From positions 268,994 through 332,993 of the forward strand of contig NZ_NFLN01000002.1 of the NCBI RefSeq assembly GCF_002160955.1: DNA of 64,000 nt, written 5' to 3'. The translations under genes and the position numbers were made by a program. The stretch comes from Gemmiger sp. An120. GTDB taxonomy: Bacteria > Bacillota > Clostridia > Oscillospirales > Ruminococcaceae. This document shows, piece after piece, positions 16,317 to 25,676 of this stretch (positions within the stretch are counted from its first letter, which is position 1; every line of letters begins with the position of its first letter). The notes under the pieces were generated by a model that saw only the letters and a program-made list of their open reading frames with translations, made no database searches and had not been told where the DNA came from.

Positions 16317-17639
16317 TCAGAACCGTTCCACACCCTCTTCGGTTACACGTGCCATAACCAGTTCAGGAAGGACAGGCTTTTCATCCCGGAAGGTCAGTGC
16401 TCCCCGGTACATCTCCTCAGCCGAAGCAAACTTGCCCTCATCTTCTGCGTAGAAGGTAGCCAGCAGATCACCTTTCTCCACCCGGTCCCCTGCCTTTTTG
16501 TGCAGCACAATACCGGCAGCGAAATCAATGGTATCTTCTTTCTTGATACGGCCCGCCCCCAGCAGTACACTGGCGTTGCCGATCATTTCGGTGTTGGTAG
16601 CATACAGCCAGCCGCTCTGGTCTGCGCGGATCTCGCGGCTATACTTAGCTTTGGCAAACTTGTCCGGATCGTCCAATACCGAAACATCACCGCCCTGGGC
16701 CGCAAACATCTGTTTCAGCTTCTCATAGGCGGCGCCGCTGGCAACTGCTTCTTCCACCATCTTGCGGCACTCCGCCAGAGTACCTTTTCCTGCCAGCAGC
16801 AGCATATTGGCGGCCAGCTGATAGCACACTTCGGTCAGGTCGGCCGGACCACGTCCTTTCAGTACTTCCACCGACTCGATCACTTCCAGGCTGTTGCCAA
16901 TATTATAGCCAAGCGGAGTATCCATGTCGGTAATCAGAGCCGCAACCTTGCGCCCGTTATGGGCACCAATCGCCACCATCGCTTGGGCCAGCTGAATCGA
17001 GCCATCCAATGTTTTCATAAAGGCACCGTTTCCGGTTTTTACATCCAGCAAAATGCAGTCGGAACCAGCCGCCAGCTTTTTGCTCATGATACTGCTGGCA
17101 ATCAGCGGTACACAGCCAATAGTGGCCGTTACATCCCGCAGGGCATAGATTTTTTTATCAGCCGGTGCCAGGTTCCCGCTTTGTCCGATTACGCTGATGC
17201 CAATGCGGTTTACCTGATCGAAGAATTCCTGCCGGTCCAGGCTGGTACGGGTACCGGGCACCGATTCCATTTTATCGACGGTGCCGCCGGTATGCCCCAA
17301 GCCACGGCCGCTCATTTTAGCAATTTTGACGCCGCAGGCCGCTACAATAGGTGTAATAACCAGCGTGGTCTTGTCCCCCACACCGCCCGTAGAGTGTTTG
17401 TCCACCTTGATGCCGTGAATGGCGGACAGATCCACCATATCGCCGGAATGTGCCATGATATCAGTAAGCTGTGCGGTTTCCTGATCGGTCATACCACGCA
17501 GGTAGATGGCCATCAGCAAAGCGCTCATTTGATAATCCGGGATCTGTCCGGACACATATCCGTCGATTACAAATTGAAGTTCTTCCTTGGAAAGGGTCTC
17601 TCCGTCGCGTTTCTTTGCGATAACATCGAACATTCTCAT
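16317..17639 (-). CDS. pdp: Pyrimidine-nucleoside phosphorylase
   Basis: 440-residue NP-II enzyme that phosphorolyses thymidine, uridine and deoxyuridine to base and (deoxy)ribose-1-phosphate. Visible signatures are VDKHSTGGVGDKTT (phosphate site) and the family motif SGRGLGHTGGTVDKMES. The length and motifs fit Pdp/DeoA; Pdp is more usual in Firmicutes. AAGGAGG precedes the ATG at 17639. It is the last gene after the nucleoside ABC transporter and is separated from it by a hairpin. Its products feed DeoC, encoded at 6160-6825. Confidence 0.94.
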   Translation of the reverse strand: MRMFDVIAKKRDGETLSKEELQFVIDGYVSGQIPDYQMSALLMAIYLRGMTDQETAQLTDIMAHSGDMVDLSAIHGIKVDKHSTGGVGDKTTLVITPIVAACGVKIAKMSGRGLGHTGGTVDKMESVPGTRTSLDRQEFFDQVNRIGISVIGQSGNLAPADKKIYALRDVTATIGCVPLIASSIMSKKLAAGSDCILLDVKTGNGAFMKTLDGSIQLAQAMVAIGAHNGRKVAALITDMDTPLGYNIGNSLEVIESVEVLKGRGPADLTEVCYQLAANMLLLAGKGTLAECRKMVEEAVASGAAYEKLKQMFAAQGGDVSVLDDPDKFAKAKYSREIRADQSGWLYATNTEMIGNASVLLGAGRIKKEDTIDFAAGIVLHKKAGDRVEKGDLLATFYAEDEGKFASAEEMYRGALTFRDEKPVLPELVMARVTEEGVERF

Positions 17640-17669
17640 ACAGGCCAAGCCTCCTTCAAAAAAACATAA

Positions 17670-17694
17670 GGCCCCCGGAGGGAGTCCGGGGGCC
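17670..17694 (-). terminator. Intercistronic hairpin before the phosphorylase gene
   Basis: GGCCCCCGGA / TCCGGGGGCC stem with a 5-base loop. On the minus strand it is followed by CTTATG and then T7. It may be a partial terminator or a processing site between the transporter and phosphorylase genes. Confidence 0.6.
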
Positions 17695-17713
17695 GGGATC
17701 CGACAAAATGTGC

Positions 17714-18661
17714 TTATTTAGCCTGGATATACGGCTTACCGTTAGCGGCCGGAACGCGGGATTTACCCACGAACAGAATCAGCACAATAACAGTGACCAC
17801 ATACGGGATCATGGAGATCAGCTGTGCCGACACAGCAGCGTTGCTGGTACCAACCACAACCTTCAAGCCGGAACACATGCCAAACAGCAGGCAGGCAATC
17901 ATGGCGCCCTGCGGCCGGAACTTACCAAAGATAACCGCCGCAATGGCAATGAAGCCCTGACCCACGATAGAGGTGGGACGGAACTGGTTCATGGTCGCCA
18001 TGGTTACGCAGGCACCGCCCAGACCGGACAGAAAGCCGGAAATGCAGACCGCGGAAAAACGGGTGCGGGTCACGCTGATACCCAGTGTGGCACAGGTGGC
18101 AGGATGCTCACCGCAGGCCCGCAGCCGCAGACCATAACGGGTCTTATAGAAGATAAACCACACTACGACCAGGACGATAAACACCAGATAGGTGGATGCA
18201 TACGTATTGAAGATGTTTTTGAAGAAATTGCTCCATACCGTTCCGCTGGTGAACACATCGCTGAACAGGAGCGGAATCTTGGCGGTAGGATCCAGGGGCA
18301 CCGTATCCGAAGAGTTGAACAAGGCTTTTGCCATCAGAATGGCGACGCCCGGCGCCAGGAAGTTGATTGCCGTACCGGAAATGGTCTGGTCTGCGCCCAG
18401 GTTCACGGTTGCCAGTGCATGCAGTGCACCAAAGGCCAGGCCGGAAAGGCCACCCGCCAGGAAACCGATCCAGGGATTGCCGGTATAATAGGCAACCGTG
18501 GCAGAGGTAAACGCGCCAATGGTCATCATTCCTTCAATGCCGATGTTGACGATACCGCTCAACTCCGAGAAGCAGGAGCCCATGGCGGCAAACAGCAGCG
18601 GCGGCGTATACAGCAGCGTGGCATACAGGATGATGCCCAGATCATTGATAAAAGCGTCCAT
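17714..18661 (-). CDS. nupQ: Nucleoside ABC transporter permease (NupQ-like)
   Basis: 315-residue membrane protein of the BPD_transp_2 (ribose/nucleoside) family with about eight to nine hydrophobic helices. It shows conserved elements such as GIVNIGIEGMM near residue 37 and the late RACGEHPATCATLG loop (EAA-like) that contacts the ATPase. Its start overlaps the stop of the other permease by one base. The pair with a two-domain ATPase and a BMP lipoprotein defines a nucleoside importer; the exact nucleoside range is inferred from neighbours. Confidence 0.9.
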   Translation of the reverse strand: MDAFINDLGIILYATLLYTPPLLFAAMGSCFSELSGIVNIGIEGMMTIGAFTSATVAYYTGNPWIGFLAGGLSGLAFGALHALATVNLGADQTISGTAINFLAPGVAILMAKALFNSSDTVPLDPTAKIPLLFSDVFTSGTVWSNFFKNIFNTYASTYLVFIVLVVVWFIFYKTRYGLRLRACGEHPATCATLGISVTRTRFSAVCISGFLSGLGGACVTMATMNQFRPTSIVGQGFIAIAAVIFGKFRPQGAMIACLLFGMCSGLKVVVGTSNAAVSAQLISMIPYVVTVIVLILFVGKSRVPAANGKPYIQAK

Positions 18662-19734
18662 TACTGAGCCCCCTCCTTTTTCTTCTTGCTCTTGCGTATA
18701 CGGGTGAAGCGGAACACGTGGGAAATGGCGATGAAGAATACCACGGTACCCATGATGATGTTGATTACTTCGGACGGGGCACCGATCAGGTTCAGCTTGC
18801 TGCCGCCGTATTTCAGAGCGCCGTAGAAGATACCGGCAAAGAATACGCCAATGGGATTGGAAGCGCCAATCAGTGCAACACTGATACCCTGGAAGCCGTA
18901 GCTTTCCTGGCTGGTGAAGATACTGATACGGGCACCCATGCCCAGCAGCTGCACGGCACCGCCGATACCGGCCAGAGCGCCGGAAATCGCCATTGCGGTA
19001 TAGATGTTGCGGCTTACGTTGATACCGCCGTACTCTGCTGCGTGACGGTTAAAGCCCACAGCTTTGAGCTGATAGCCCAGCGTGGTTTTTTCCAGAATCA
19101 CATAGACCACAACCACAGCTGCCAGTGCAACAAAGATACCCCAGTTCGCGGACGGGCAAAGGGCGTCGCGCCAGGATTCCGGGAACAGAATGCGGGCTGC
19201 GTCCTGCACGTTTTTGGTAGCTTCCGCGTTGCCGTCGCTGTGAATTATGGAAAAACCGGCAATATAGTTGGACAAATAGTAGGCAATCCAGTTGAACATG
19301 ATCATGGAAAGCACTTCGTTAATGCCCCACTTAACCTTCAGGAATGCTACAATCAGTCCCCACAGGCAGCCTGCCACCGCCGCCGCAATGAAGCAGAGCG
19401 GGATCAGGATGATGGACGGTGCCGGAACCAGGATGCCTACAACGCAGGCAGCCATACTGCCAACAACAAACTGGCCCTCAGCACCGATGTTGAACACGCC
19501 GGTACGGAAAGAGAATGCTACCGCAAGGCCGGTGAAAATCAACGGGGTGCCGTACACAACACAGTACGCCATGTTTTTGGGTGTGCTGAAAATGCTGGAA
19601 AACAGCTTGGCATACGCCTCAATGGGGCTGATGCCCATGATTGCCAGGAAGAACGCACCCACCACAAAGGAGATCAGTATGGAGAAGACCGTGATGGCGA
19701 GTTTGCTTTCCAGGGCTTTTTTCACTTTACTCAT
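18661..19734 (-). CDS. nupP: Nucleoside ABC transporter permease (NupP-like)
   Basis: 357-residue polytopic membrane protein, the second permease of the importer. It has the family segment GVFNIGAEGQFVVG near residue 80 and the KAVGFNRHAAEYGGI coupling loop near 230. The C-terminal tail is Lys-rich. The start at 19734 is preceded by GGGAGGT and overlaps the ATPase gene by 8 bases. Confidence 0.92.
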   Translation of the reverse strand: MSKVKKALESKLAITVFSILISFVVGAFFLAIMGISPIEAYAKLFSSIFSTPKNMAYCVVYGTPLIFTGLAVAFSFRTGVFNIGAEGQFVVGSMAACVVGILVPAPSIILIPLCFIAAAVAGCLWGLIVAFLKVKWGINEVLSMIMFNWIAYYLSNYIAGFSIIHSDGNAEATKNVQDAARILFPESWRDALCPSANWGIFVALAAVVVVYVILEKTTLGYQLKAVGFNRHAAEYGGINVSRNIYTAMAISGALAGIGGAVQLLGMGARISIFTSQESYGFQGISVALIGASNPIGVFFAGIFYGALKYGGSKLNLIGAPSEVINIIMGTVVFFIAISHVFRFTRIRKSKKKKEGAQ

Positions 19735-21271
19735 GCTTCTTACCTCCCGCCATCAGCAGGCCCAGGACGTTCTCATCCGCGTCCTTGCCCGGCATACTGC
19801 CCGTGATGCGTCCTTCGTAGATAACATCAATCCGGTCAGACAGACTGATAATCTCATCCAATTCAAAGGAGACCAGAAGCACGGCTTTGCCCTTATTGCG
19901 CTGCTCCACAATATAGCGGTGCACATATTCAATTGCGCCTACATCCAGGCCGCGGGTGGGGTTTACTGCAATCAGCAGATCTTTGTCGTTGTTTACCTCG
20001 CGGGCGATAATAACCTTCTGCTGGTTGCCGCCGGAAAGGGTTCCTGCCGGCTTGACGGCACAATCCCGGGGCCGGATGTCGAATTTTTCAATGCTCTCTT
20101 CCGTGAATTTGCGGATAGCCGCCTGATCCAGGAATCCATGGTGGGAATACGGCTCGTCAGCAAAATTCTGCAGGATCATATTGTCGGCGACAGAAAACTC
20201 CAGCACCAGGCCATGCTTCTGCCGGTCAGCCGGAATACTGGACACGCCGTTTTCAAAGCCAAAACGTGGAGGCTTGTTGGCCACCTCTACCCCATTGACT
20301 GTGATGGAGCCGCCGGTTGCGCGCCGCAAGCCCGTAATGCATTCCACCAGTTCGGTCTGACCATTTCCGTCAATACCGGCAATGCCCAGGATCTCTCCTC
20401 TGCGGACTTCCAGATTCAAGCCGCGCAGCGCTTCCAGCTTGCGGTAATCCAGGGCGTGCAGATCTTTAATCTGGAGTACCGGTTCGCCCGGCTCTTTTTC
20501 CGGCTTGTCCACGCTAAAAGTAACGTTTCGGCCCACCATCATGCTGGCCAAGTCGTTTTCCGTTACTTCATCCACGTCCACGGTATTAATGTATTTGCCC
20601 ATGCGGATGATCGTACAGTAATCCGCAGAAGACTTGATTTCTTTCAGTTTGTGCGTAATCAGGATGATGGATTTGCCGTTCGCCGTCAGGCTGTGCATGA
20701 TATCGATCAGTTCCTTGATTTCCTGCGGGGTCAGCGAGGAAGTGGGCTCGTCCAGGATCAGGATATCCACGCCGCGGTACAGCGCTTTCAGGATTTCCAC
20801 GCGCTGCTGCATGCCTACCGAAATATCCTCGATGCGGGCATCCGGGTCAACTTCCAGACCGTATTTTTCCGAAATCGCCTTAACGTTTTTGCGCGCAGTT
20901 GCCATGTCCAGGCTGATGCCCTTGCGGGGCTCCATGCCCAGCACAATATTCTCGGTAACGGTAAAGGGCTGTACCAGCATGAAATGCTGATGGACCATGC
21001 CGATACCTGCTTCAATAGCCTTTTTGGGGTTGTCCAGCACAACCTTTTTGCCATTGACAAAAATCTCGCCGGACGTGGGCGGGTACATGCCGTAGAGCTG
21101 GTTCATCAGGGTACTCTTACCGGCACCGTTTTCGCCCAGAATGGCGTGGACCTCCCCTTTGTGCACCGTCAGGTTGATCCCGTCGTTTGCCACGAAATCG
21201 CCGAATTTTTTGGTGATATTCCGCATTTCGATGACCGTGGTGCCAAGGTCAACGTGTCGTTCCTTCGCCAA
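19727..21271 (-). CDS. nupO: Nucleoside ABC transporter ATPase, two-domain (NupO-like)
   Basis: 514 residues with two tandem nucleotide-binding domains, as in sugar/nucleoside importers. The first has Walker A GENGAGKST and DEPTSSLTP. The second has a degenerate Walker A (GIDGNGQTE) and LSGGNQQKVI signature, the usual asymmetry. The start is TTG at 21271: AAAGGAGG lies 7 bases upstream and no ATG is better placed. It powers import with the two downstream permeases. Confidence 0.93.
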   Translation of the reverse strand: MAKERHVDLGTTVIEMRNITKKFGDFVANDGINLTVHKGEVHAILGENGAGKSTLMNQLYGMYPPTSGEIFVNGKKVVLDNPKKAIEAGIGMVHQHFMLVQPFTVTENIVLGMEPRKGISLDMATARKNVKAISEKYGLEVDPDARIEDISVGMQQRVEILKALYRGVDILILDEPTSSLTPQEIKELIDIMHSLTANGKSIILITHKLKEIKSSADYCTIIRMGKYINTVDVDEVTENDLASMMVGRNVTFSVDKPEKEPGEPVLQIKDLHALDYRKLEALRGLNLEVRRGEILGIAGIDGNGQTELVECITGLRRATGGSITVNGVEVANKPPRFGFENGVSSIPADRQKHGLVLEFSVADNMILQNFADEPYSHHGFLDQAAIRKFTEESIEKFDIRPRDCAVKPAGTLSGGNQQKVIIAREVNNDKDLLIAVNPTRGLDVGAIEYVHRYIVEQRNKGKAVLLVSFELDEIISLSDRIDVIYEGRITGSMPGKDADENVLGLLMAGGKKHE

Positions 21272-21365
21272 AAGTATGCCTCCTTTGCAGCCTGTCTTTT
21301 AACTTGTTCCGCACGTGCCGGCCAAAACAGCGGTCCATGCGAAAATTTCGGTCCACAGCGGACTT

Positions 21366-22205
21366 TTACACTACGACTGCGTTGGGCACCCCGCAGCTTT
21401 GAGCCAGCTGACAAAGATGCGCAAGCAGTTCCCCGGAGGGAGGGGTAAGCCCGCGATATTCCTGCCGGACCCCGAAAGGCCGGTAGCAGATGATTTTATA
21501 GCGGGTGTTGCGCTTTGCAATATGCGGCGCAACTACCCGGCACACTTCCCGCACCGTCTGTTCCGCGTCGAAAAGTTCCGGCACCACCACGGTACGTACT
21601 TCTTCCAGTCTACCCGCCTGCGCCAGCCAGGAAAGGTTCGCCAGCACCTGGCGGTTGTCCTGACCGGTAACCCGCTGATGCTCTGCCGGATCCCAGGCTT
21701 TTACATCCAGCATTACCCCACCGGTAACAGACATCAGTTCCGGATCTGCTGAAAAGTCATAGCTTCCATTGCTGTCCAGCAAGGTATCCAGCCCGGCTTG
21801 TCCGGCCAGCGTAAGGAACTCCACCAGAAAGTCCCGTTGGCGGGTACATTCCCCACCGGATACCGTAATGCCGCGGATAAACGGCTGGTTACGGGAGACT
21901 TCTTCCATGACCTGCCGGGGTGTCATGCTGCGTACCCGGGGCGAAGCGCTGTGCGGACAGCTTTTAAAGCAGGTATCGCAGTAGACACACAAAGCAGAAT
22001 CATACCGAACCTGGCCGTTTTCCAGACAAAGCGCGCCGGTTGGGCATTTATCCACGCAAATGCCGCAGGCACGGCAAAGCTGAATGGTTTCCGGATTGTG
22101 GCAGTATAAACAGGAAAAATTGCATCCCTGCAGAAAAATGGCGGTGCGGTTTCCGGGGCCGTCCACCGAACTGAACGGGATGATTTTGTTAACCAGCGCC
22201 TCCAA
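21366..22205 (-). CDS. yjjW: YjjW-type glycyl radical enzyme activase
   Basis: 279-residue radical SAM protein that would install the glycyl radical on YjjI. The radical SAM cluster is CNFSCLYC (C28, C32, C35). Two ferredoxin-type clusters follow (C44-C47-C50-C54 and C73-C76-C79-C83), then VSGGE, which contacts SAM. The opening ALVNKIIPFSSVDGPGNR closely resembles the YjjW N-terminus. The start is TTG at 22205, one base after the YjjI stop, so translation is probably coupled. PFL-activase and NrdG families lack the same cluster arrangement and context. Confidence 0.9.
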   Translation of the reverse strand: MEALVNKIIPFSSVDGPGNRTAIFLQGCNFSCLYCHNPETIQLCRACGICVDKCPTGALCLENGQVRYDSALCVYCDTCFKSCPHSASPRVRSMTPRQVMEEVSRNQPFIRGITVSGGECTRQRDFLVEFLTLAGQAGLDTLLDSNGSYDFSADPELMSVTGGVMLDVKAWDPAEHQRVTGQDNRQVLANLSWLAQAGRLEEVRTVVVPELFDAEQTVREVCRVVAPHIAKRNTRYKIICYRPFGVRQEYRGLTPPSGELLAHLCQLAQSCGVPNAVVV

Positions 22206-22206
22206 A

Positions 22207-23748
22207 TCAGCGTACCCGTCGATTCAGCGCTTTGCAGTTTGTGGAAGCGCCCAGACCCAGGCCGGTAGTGTTCTGGCGCACATTCTGCCCGGCAGCAAGC
22301 TTTTCCATCTCGGAACGCTTGACCAGATAACCGGTCACCCGAACCACGTCGCTGTCGCTGTTGTAGAAAGACAGATAGCGGATATCCAGCTGGAATGCCC
22401 CACGAATCACGTCAAAGACAAACTGGGGATTCTTGTGCACTGTCATGTCCACCGGGAAGATATCGCCGGTTCCGGAGGGGAAATACTTGTGGAACAGGTT
22501 GATGTTCTTCAGGTGATCCACCAGCTCTGCCGGCTCTTCTCCAACCGGAATACGGGTTCCGGGGCTGCTGCCCTTGTCGCTGTCAATACCCACCTGTGCA
22601 TGCAGCAGGAAGTGTCCGCCGGTAGCTTCACAATAAGGGGCCTGATGCGCCTGATTGAAAGCGGCAATCTGCTCCATAATCTCTACGCCCAGCGCATCCG
22701 CTTCGGCACTGTGCCCGAACCGGCCTTCGCGGCCGTCTTTTTCCAGCAGGGTATTCACGCATTCCGCCAGACCAACAAGGCCGAACATCGCGGTAAAGTT
22801 TTCACGCTGGATCAGTCCTTCCCGAACCAGGAAATTGCTTTCAAAGAAGCCGCTTTCCTCCACCAGGAACCGGATGCGGGCATCCATGTACCGGGCCATT
22901 ACATCCATTACATAGGGCAACTGATTCTTTTTGAAATCCTCGATGCCGGAGGAGCGCTTGGCAATGCCATGCAGCAGCAGGCGGCAAAGCGTATACGAGC
23001 CGCCCGCCTTGTACAGGCCATTGTAGCAGCTGGCAATGCAGTAATTATCCCCCAGTTCGCCCCGGAACATTCTGTCATTGGCAAAGCTGGGTTTGGCCGA
23101 GCGCAACGCGCACTTCACACCGGCAAGCAGGAATTCATCCGGCGTATCCTGGCTGACCCGCATGGTCAGGTTCGGCACAGCATCCTCCAGTTCTGCTTCC
23201 ACCTCCATGATCAGGCGGCCGGCACGGGTATCCGCCGGGCCAATGTCCGCATGGCAGAAGGAATCCAGAATGGTGCGGTCAATCTGGATAAAGAACAGAC
23301 GCAGCGCTTTTTTGGCGGTTTCATCATCCACCTGGCTCACATAAGGCTCCAGCAAGGTGTCCAGATCGCCAATATACACCGGATAATTGGTAATGCTGGG
23401 TACATTGTGGTACAGAATCAGCAGGTTGTTAAGCGCCTCCCACAGGTCCTTCGGCACGTCCAGCTGCAAAAACTCACTGCCCTGTTTCAGGAACTTGGGA
23501 TAGTCCGGGCAGATATAGCGGGGCCGGTAAGGTGCATCCCCTTCAAACAGATTACAGATACAGCGTTCCGGCTGCGGGCAGCGCATCAGCGCATCGAGCT
23601 CTTCCGGCTCATCAATCACGGTCAAAAAATTCTCGGCATGGCGTGCCAGATAGGTGACCTTTTGTTCGTGAGAAGCGGTTTTGTCCTGGATTGTAGCCAG
23701 AATTTCACGGCGCTTCTCTTCAACGGTTTCCATGGAAATGGGTCTCAT
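22207..23748 (-). CDS. yjjI: YjjI family glycyl radical enzyme
   Basis: 513 residues, close to the length of E. coli YjjI. The glycyl radical loop RVTGY is near the C-terminus, with the radical Gly at about 473. NYCIASC (C237, C241) is a candidate for the thiyl-radical cysteine region. The reaction of YjjI is not established as far as I know. The ATG at 23748 has GGGAGG 10 bases upstream. It has its own promoter and is directly followed by its activase and the nucleoside transporter genes, linking it to nucleoside or deoxyribose metabolism. The enzyme requires anaerobic conditions. Confidence 0.9.
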   Translation of the reverse strand: MRPISMETVEEKRREILATIQDKTASHEQKVTYLARHAENFLTVIDEPEELDALMRCPQPERCICNLFEGDAPYRPRYICPDYPKFLKQGSEFLQLDVPKDLWEALNNLLILYHNVPSITNYPVYIGDLDTLLEPYVSQVDDETAKKALRLFFIQIDRTILDSFCHADIGPADTRAGRLIMEVEAELEDAVPNLTMRVSQDTPDEFLLAGVKCALRSAKPSFANDRMFRGELGDNYCIASCYNGLYKAGGSYTLCRLLLHGIAKRSSGIEDFKKNQLPYVMDVMARYMDARIRFLVEESGFFESNFLVREGLIQRENFTAMFGLVGLAECVNTLLEKDGREGRFGHSAEADALGVEIMEQIAAFNQAHQAPYCEATGGHFLLHAQVGIDSDKGSSPGTRIPVGEEPAELVDHLKNINLFHKYFPSGTGDIFPVDMTVHKNPQFVFDVIRGAFQLDIRYLSFYNSDSDVVRVTGYLVKRSEMEKLAAGQNVRQNTTGLGLGASTNCKALNRRVR

Positions 23749-23796
23749 CTGCAAGTGTCCTCCCGAATCAACACAAAACAATCTTATGACTTTTCT

Positions 23797-23825
23797 ATTG
23801 TACTAAAAAACAGGAAAAATTTCAA
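23797..23825 (-). promoter_or_regulatory. Promoter of yjjI-yjjW-nupOPQ
   Basis: Minus strand -35 TTGAAA (23820-23825), 17-base spacer, -10 TACAAT (23797-23802), about 50 bases before the yjjI ATG. Confidence 0.7.
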
Positions 23826-23903
23826 CTTAAATTGTGAATTGCGCTGTCAATTCCAGCATATTTCACGATATTTATTTGCAAAATGAGCAAAAAAATCACA
23901 GAA

Positions 23904-23939
23904 AAAAGTGCCCGGCACAAAAATGTGCCGGGCACTTTT
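23904..23939. terminator. Terminator after the nucleoside-binding lipoprotein gene
   Basis: A 16-base perfect stem (AAAAGTGCCCGGCACA and its complement) around a 4-base A loop, with T tracts on the minus strand. It separates the lipoprotein gene from yjjI and probably makes the lipoprotein transcript independent. Confidence 0.9.
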
Positions 23940-23968
23940 CAGATGCTGATTTTTAAAGAGAAAACTCT

Positions 23969-25057
23969 TTACGCAGCTTCCTCAGCCAGGGTGAACAGGC
24001 CGCCGCCCAGTTCTTCCGGAGTGGAAGGAACGGTGATTTCGCCAGCGATGATCTTGGTCTTGGCATCCTCAACCGCCGCGATCACCTCTTCAGGCAGCAG
24101 ATCGCGGGTGGGAGCCAGGTCAACGCCGCCGTTCTCCAGGCTGTACAGGTGCACGCCCGGGGTGAAGGTGCCGTTCAGGACAGCCAGAGAGATGTCCTGC
24201 GCAGCGGTATCCACGCGCTTCATAGCGGAGGTGATAACGGTGTTGGGGGCCAGAGAAGACTGGTCGGTGTCAACGCCGATGGCGTAGATGCCTTCGGTGC
24301 TGCAGGTTTCGATAACGCCGTTGCCGGTGCCGCCCGCAGCGTGGAAGATAACGTCAGCGCCCTTGGTGATCATGTCCTTGGCAGCGGTGCCACCGGCAGC
24401 GGGATCGCCGAAGCTGTTGGCATTGTACTGCAGGACAGTAGCGTTCTCGTTGGCAGCCTTGACGCCAGCGATGAAGCCGCAGCCGAACTGGTTCATGGAA
24501 TCGGAAACCATGCCCTGGACATAGCCCACGGTATCGGTCTCGGTCATCATGCCGGCCACGATACCTACCAGGTAGGAAGCCTCAGCCTGAGAGAACATCA
24601 GGCAAGCCACGTTGGGCAGGTCGATGGTAGCGTCGTCGATGATGGCGAACTTCTGATCGGGGTTGGCCTCGGCCGCCTCACGGGTGGCATCCGCCAGCAT
24701 GTAGCCCACGCAGATGATCAGGTCATAGCCCTCGTCCATGAAGGTCTCGATGTTGGACTGATAGTCCGCATCGGTCTTGGACTCCAGGTAGTTGACCTCA
24801 ATGTTGGGATACTCAGCGGCCAGAGCCTGCAGGCCTTCCCAGGAGGTCTGGTTGAAGGACTTATCGTTTACGCCGCCCACGTCGGTAACCATGCCGACCT
24901 TGATGGACTCCAGGGCCTCGCCGCCCTCGGAACCAGCTTCGCTGCCGGCGTTGCTCTGGGAGTTGCCCGCAACGCTGCTGGAACTACCAGTGCTGCCGCA
25001 AGCCACCAGAGACAGAGCCATGACAAGAGCCAGAATCAGAGCAATAATCTTTTTCAT
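23969..25057 (-). CDS. BMP family nucleoside-binding lipoprotein
   Basis: 362-residue substrate-binding protein of the PnrA/NupN/TmpC type. The signal peptide ends in a lipobox LVAC-G (Cys about residue 20), followed by a Ser/Gly/Asn linker typical of surface lipoproteins. The ligand domain has GMVTDVGGVNDKSFNQ, with conserved Asp/Asn/Phe that stack on purine nucleosides, and DTDQSSL near residue 270. It would deliver nucleosides to the NupOPQ-type importer encoded just downstream. The gene has its own promoter and terminator, fitting higher expression than the transporter. Confidence 0.93.
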   Translation of the reverse strand: MKKIIALILALVMALSLVACGSTGSSSSVAGNSQSNAGSEAGSEGGEALESIKVGMVTDVGGVNDKSFNQTSWEGLQALAAEYPNIEVNYLESKTDADYQSNIETFMDEGYDLIICVGYMLADATREAAEANPDQKFAIIDDATIDLPNVACLMFSQAEASYLVGIVAGMMTETDTVGYVQGMVSDSMNQFGCGFIAGVKAANENATVLQYNANSFGDPAAGGTAAKDMITKGADVIFHAAGGTGNGVIETCSTEGIYAIGVDTDQSSLAPNTVITSAMKRVDTAAQDISLAVLNGTFTPGVHLYSLENGGVDLAPTRDLLPEEVIAAVEDAKTKIIAGEITVPSTPEELGGGLFTLAEEAA

Positions 25058-25164
25058 GCTTGTACTCTCCTATTCCTGTTCGATTTTTCCTGCGCGGACG
25101 CAACAGCGCGCCCGGCCGGAGCGGATACGCGGTATGGTAAATTCTGTACCGCGGTAACAGTAAA

Positions 25165-25193
25165 AGTATAGTCTTTTAGTCTGCCAATTTCAA
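25165..25193 (-). promoter_or_regulatory. Promoter of the lipoprotein gene
   Basis: Minus strand -35 TTGAAA (25188-25193), 17-base spacer, -10 TATACT (25165-25170), about 108 bases before the start codon. Confidence 0.7.
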
Positions 25194-25210
25194 CAGTTTG
25201 TCACAAACTG
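25194..25210. promoter_or_regulatory. Perfect palindrome next to the lipoprotein promoter
   Basis: CAGTTTGT-C-ACAAACTG, an 8+1+8 inverted repeat directly abutting the -35 box. It is a likely site for a nucleoside-responsive regulator; the protein is not encoded in this window. Confidence 0.5.
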
Positions 25211-25265
25211 CGACAGTTACAAAATATTAACAAGCCGTGAAATTGGCGGTATAGAGCCATCCGGG

Positions 25266-25676
25266 TCAGAGAAGATTGTCGGGGCCAAAACCGACCGGAA
25301 GCAGCTCTCCCAGTGTCATAACCAGGGTATCCTCTTCACTTTTGGCCATAATCACCGGCATATCCGGCCCGCAGAACTCAAACAGCATCTGCCGGCATAC
25401 GCCGCAGGGCGCTGCAAAGGAGGTGCATTTCTCCCCTTCTTTCCAGCCCACAACAGCAATCGCCGAAAATTCCCGTGCGCCTTCGCTTACAGCCTTGAAC
25501 AAAGCGGTACGCTCGGCGCAGTTGGTGGGACTGTAGCTGGCACACTCAATGTTGCAGCCGGTGAATACGCGCCCGTCTTTGGCAAGAAGCGCTGCGCCCA
25601 CCTTGAAATGCGAATACGGCGTATAGGCATTTTCGCGTGCCGCAATGGCCATGCGAACCAGTTCCCTGTTCTCCAT
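25266..25676 (-). CDS. cdd: Cytidine deaminase
   Basis: 136-residue zinc hydrolase converting cytidine and deoxycytidine to uridine forms. The catalytic zinc site is NCAERTA (Cys and Glu) with PCGVC supplying the other two cysteines. FKVGAALLAKDG at the N-terminus is the ribose-contact region. The length fits the small tetrameric class. The start shares one base with the deoD stop (TAATG). Confidence 0.96.
   Translation of the reverse strand: MENRELVRMAIAARENAYTPYSHFKVGAALLAKDGRVFTGCNIECASYSPTNCAERTALFKAVSEGAREFSAIAVVGWKEGEKCTSFAAPCGVCRQMLFEFCGPDMPVIMAKSEEDTLVMTLGELLPVGFGPDNLL

Noticed and set aside
19292..21448. A 718-codon open frame on the plus strand, and similar long antisense frames over lysA, htpG, dxs, ligA and the ABC-F gene
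   Set aside because: All are shadows of well-supported genes on the other strand; the translations have no recognisable domain and have odd composition rich in His, Gln and Arg.
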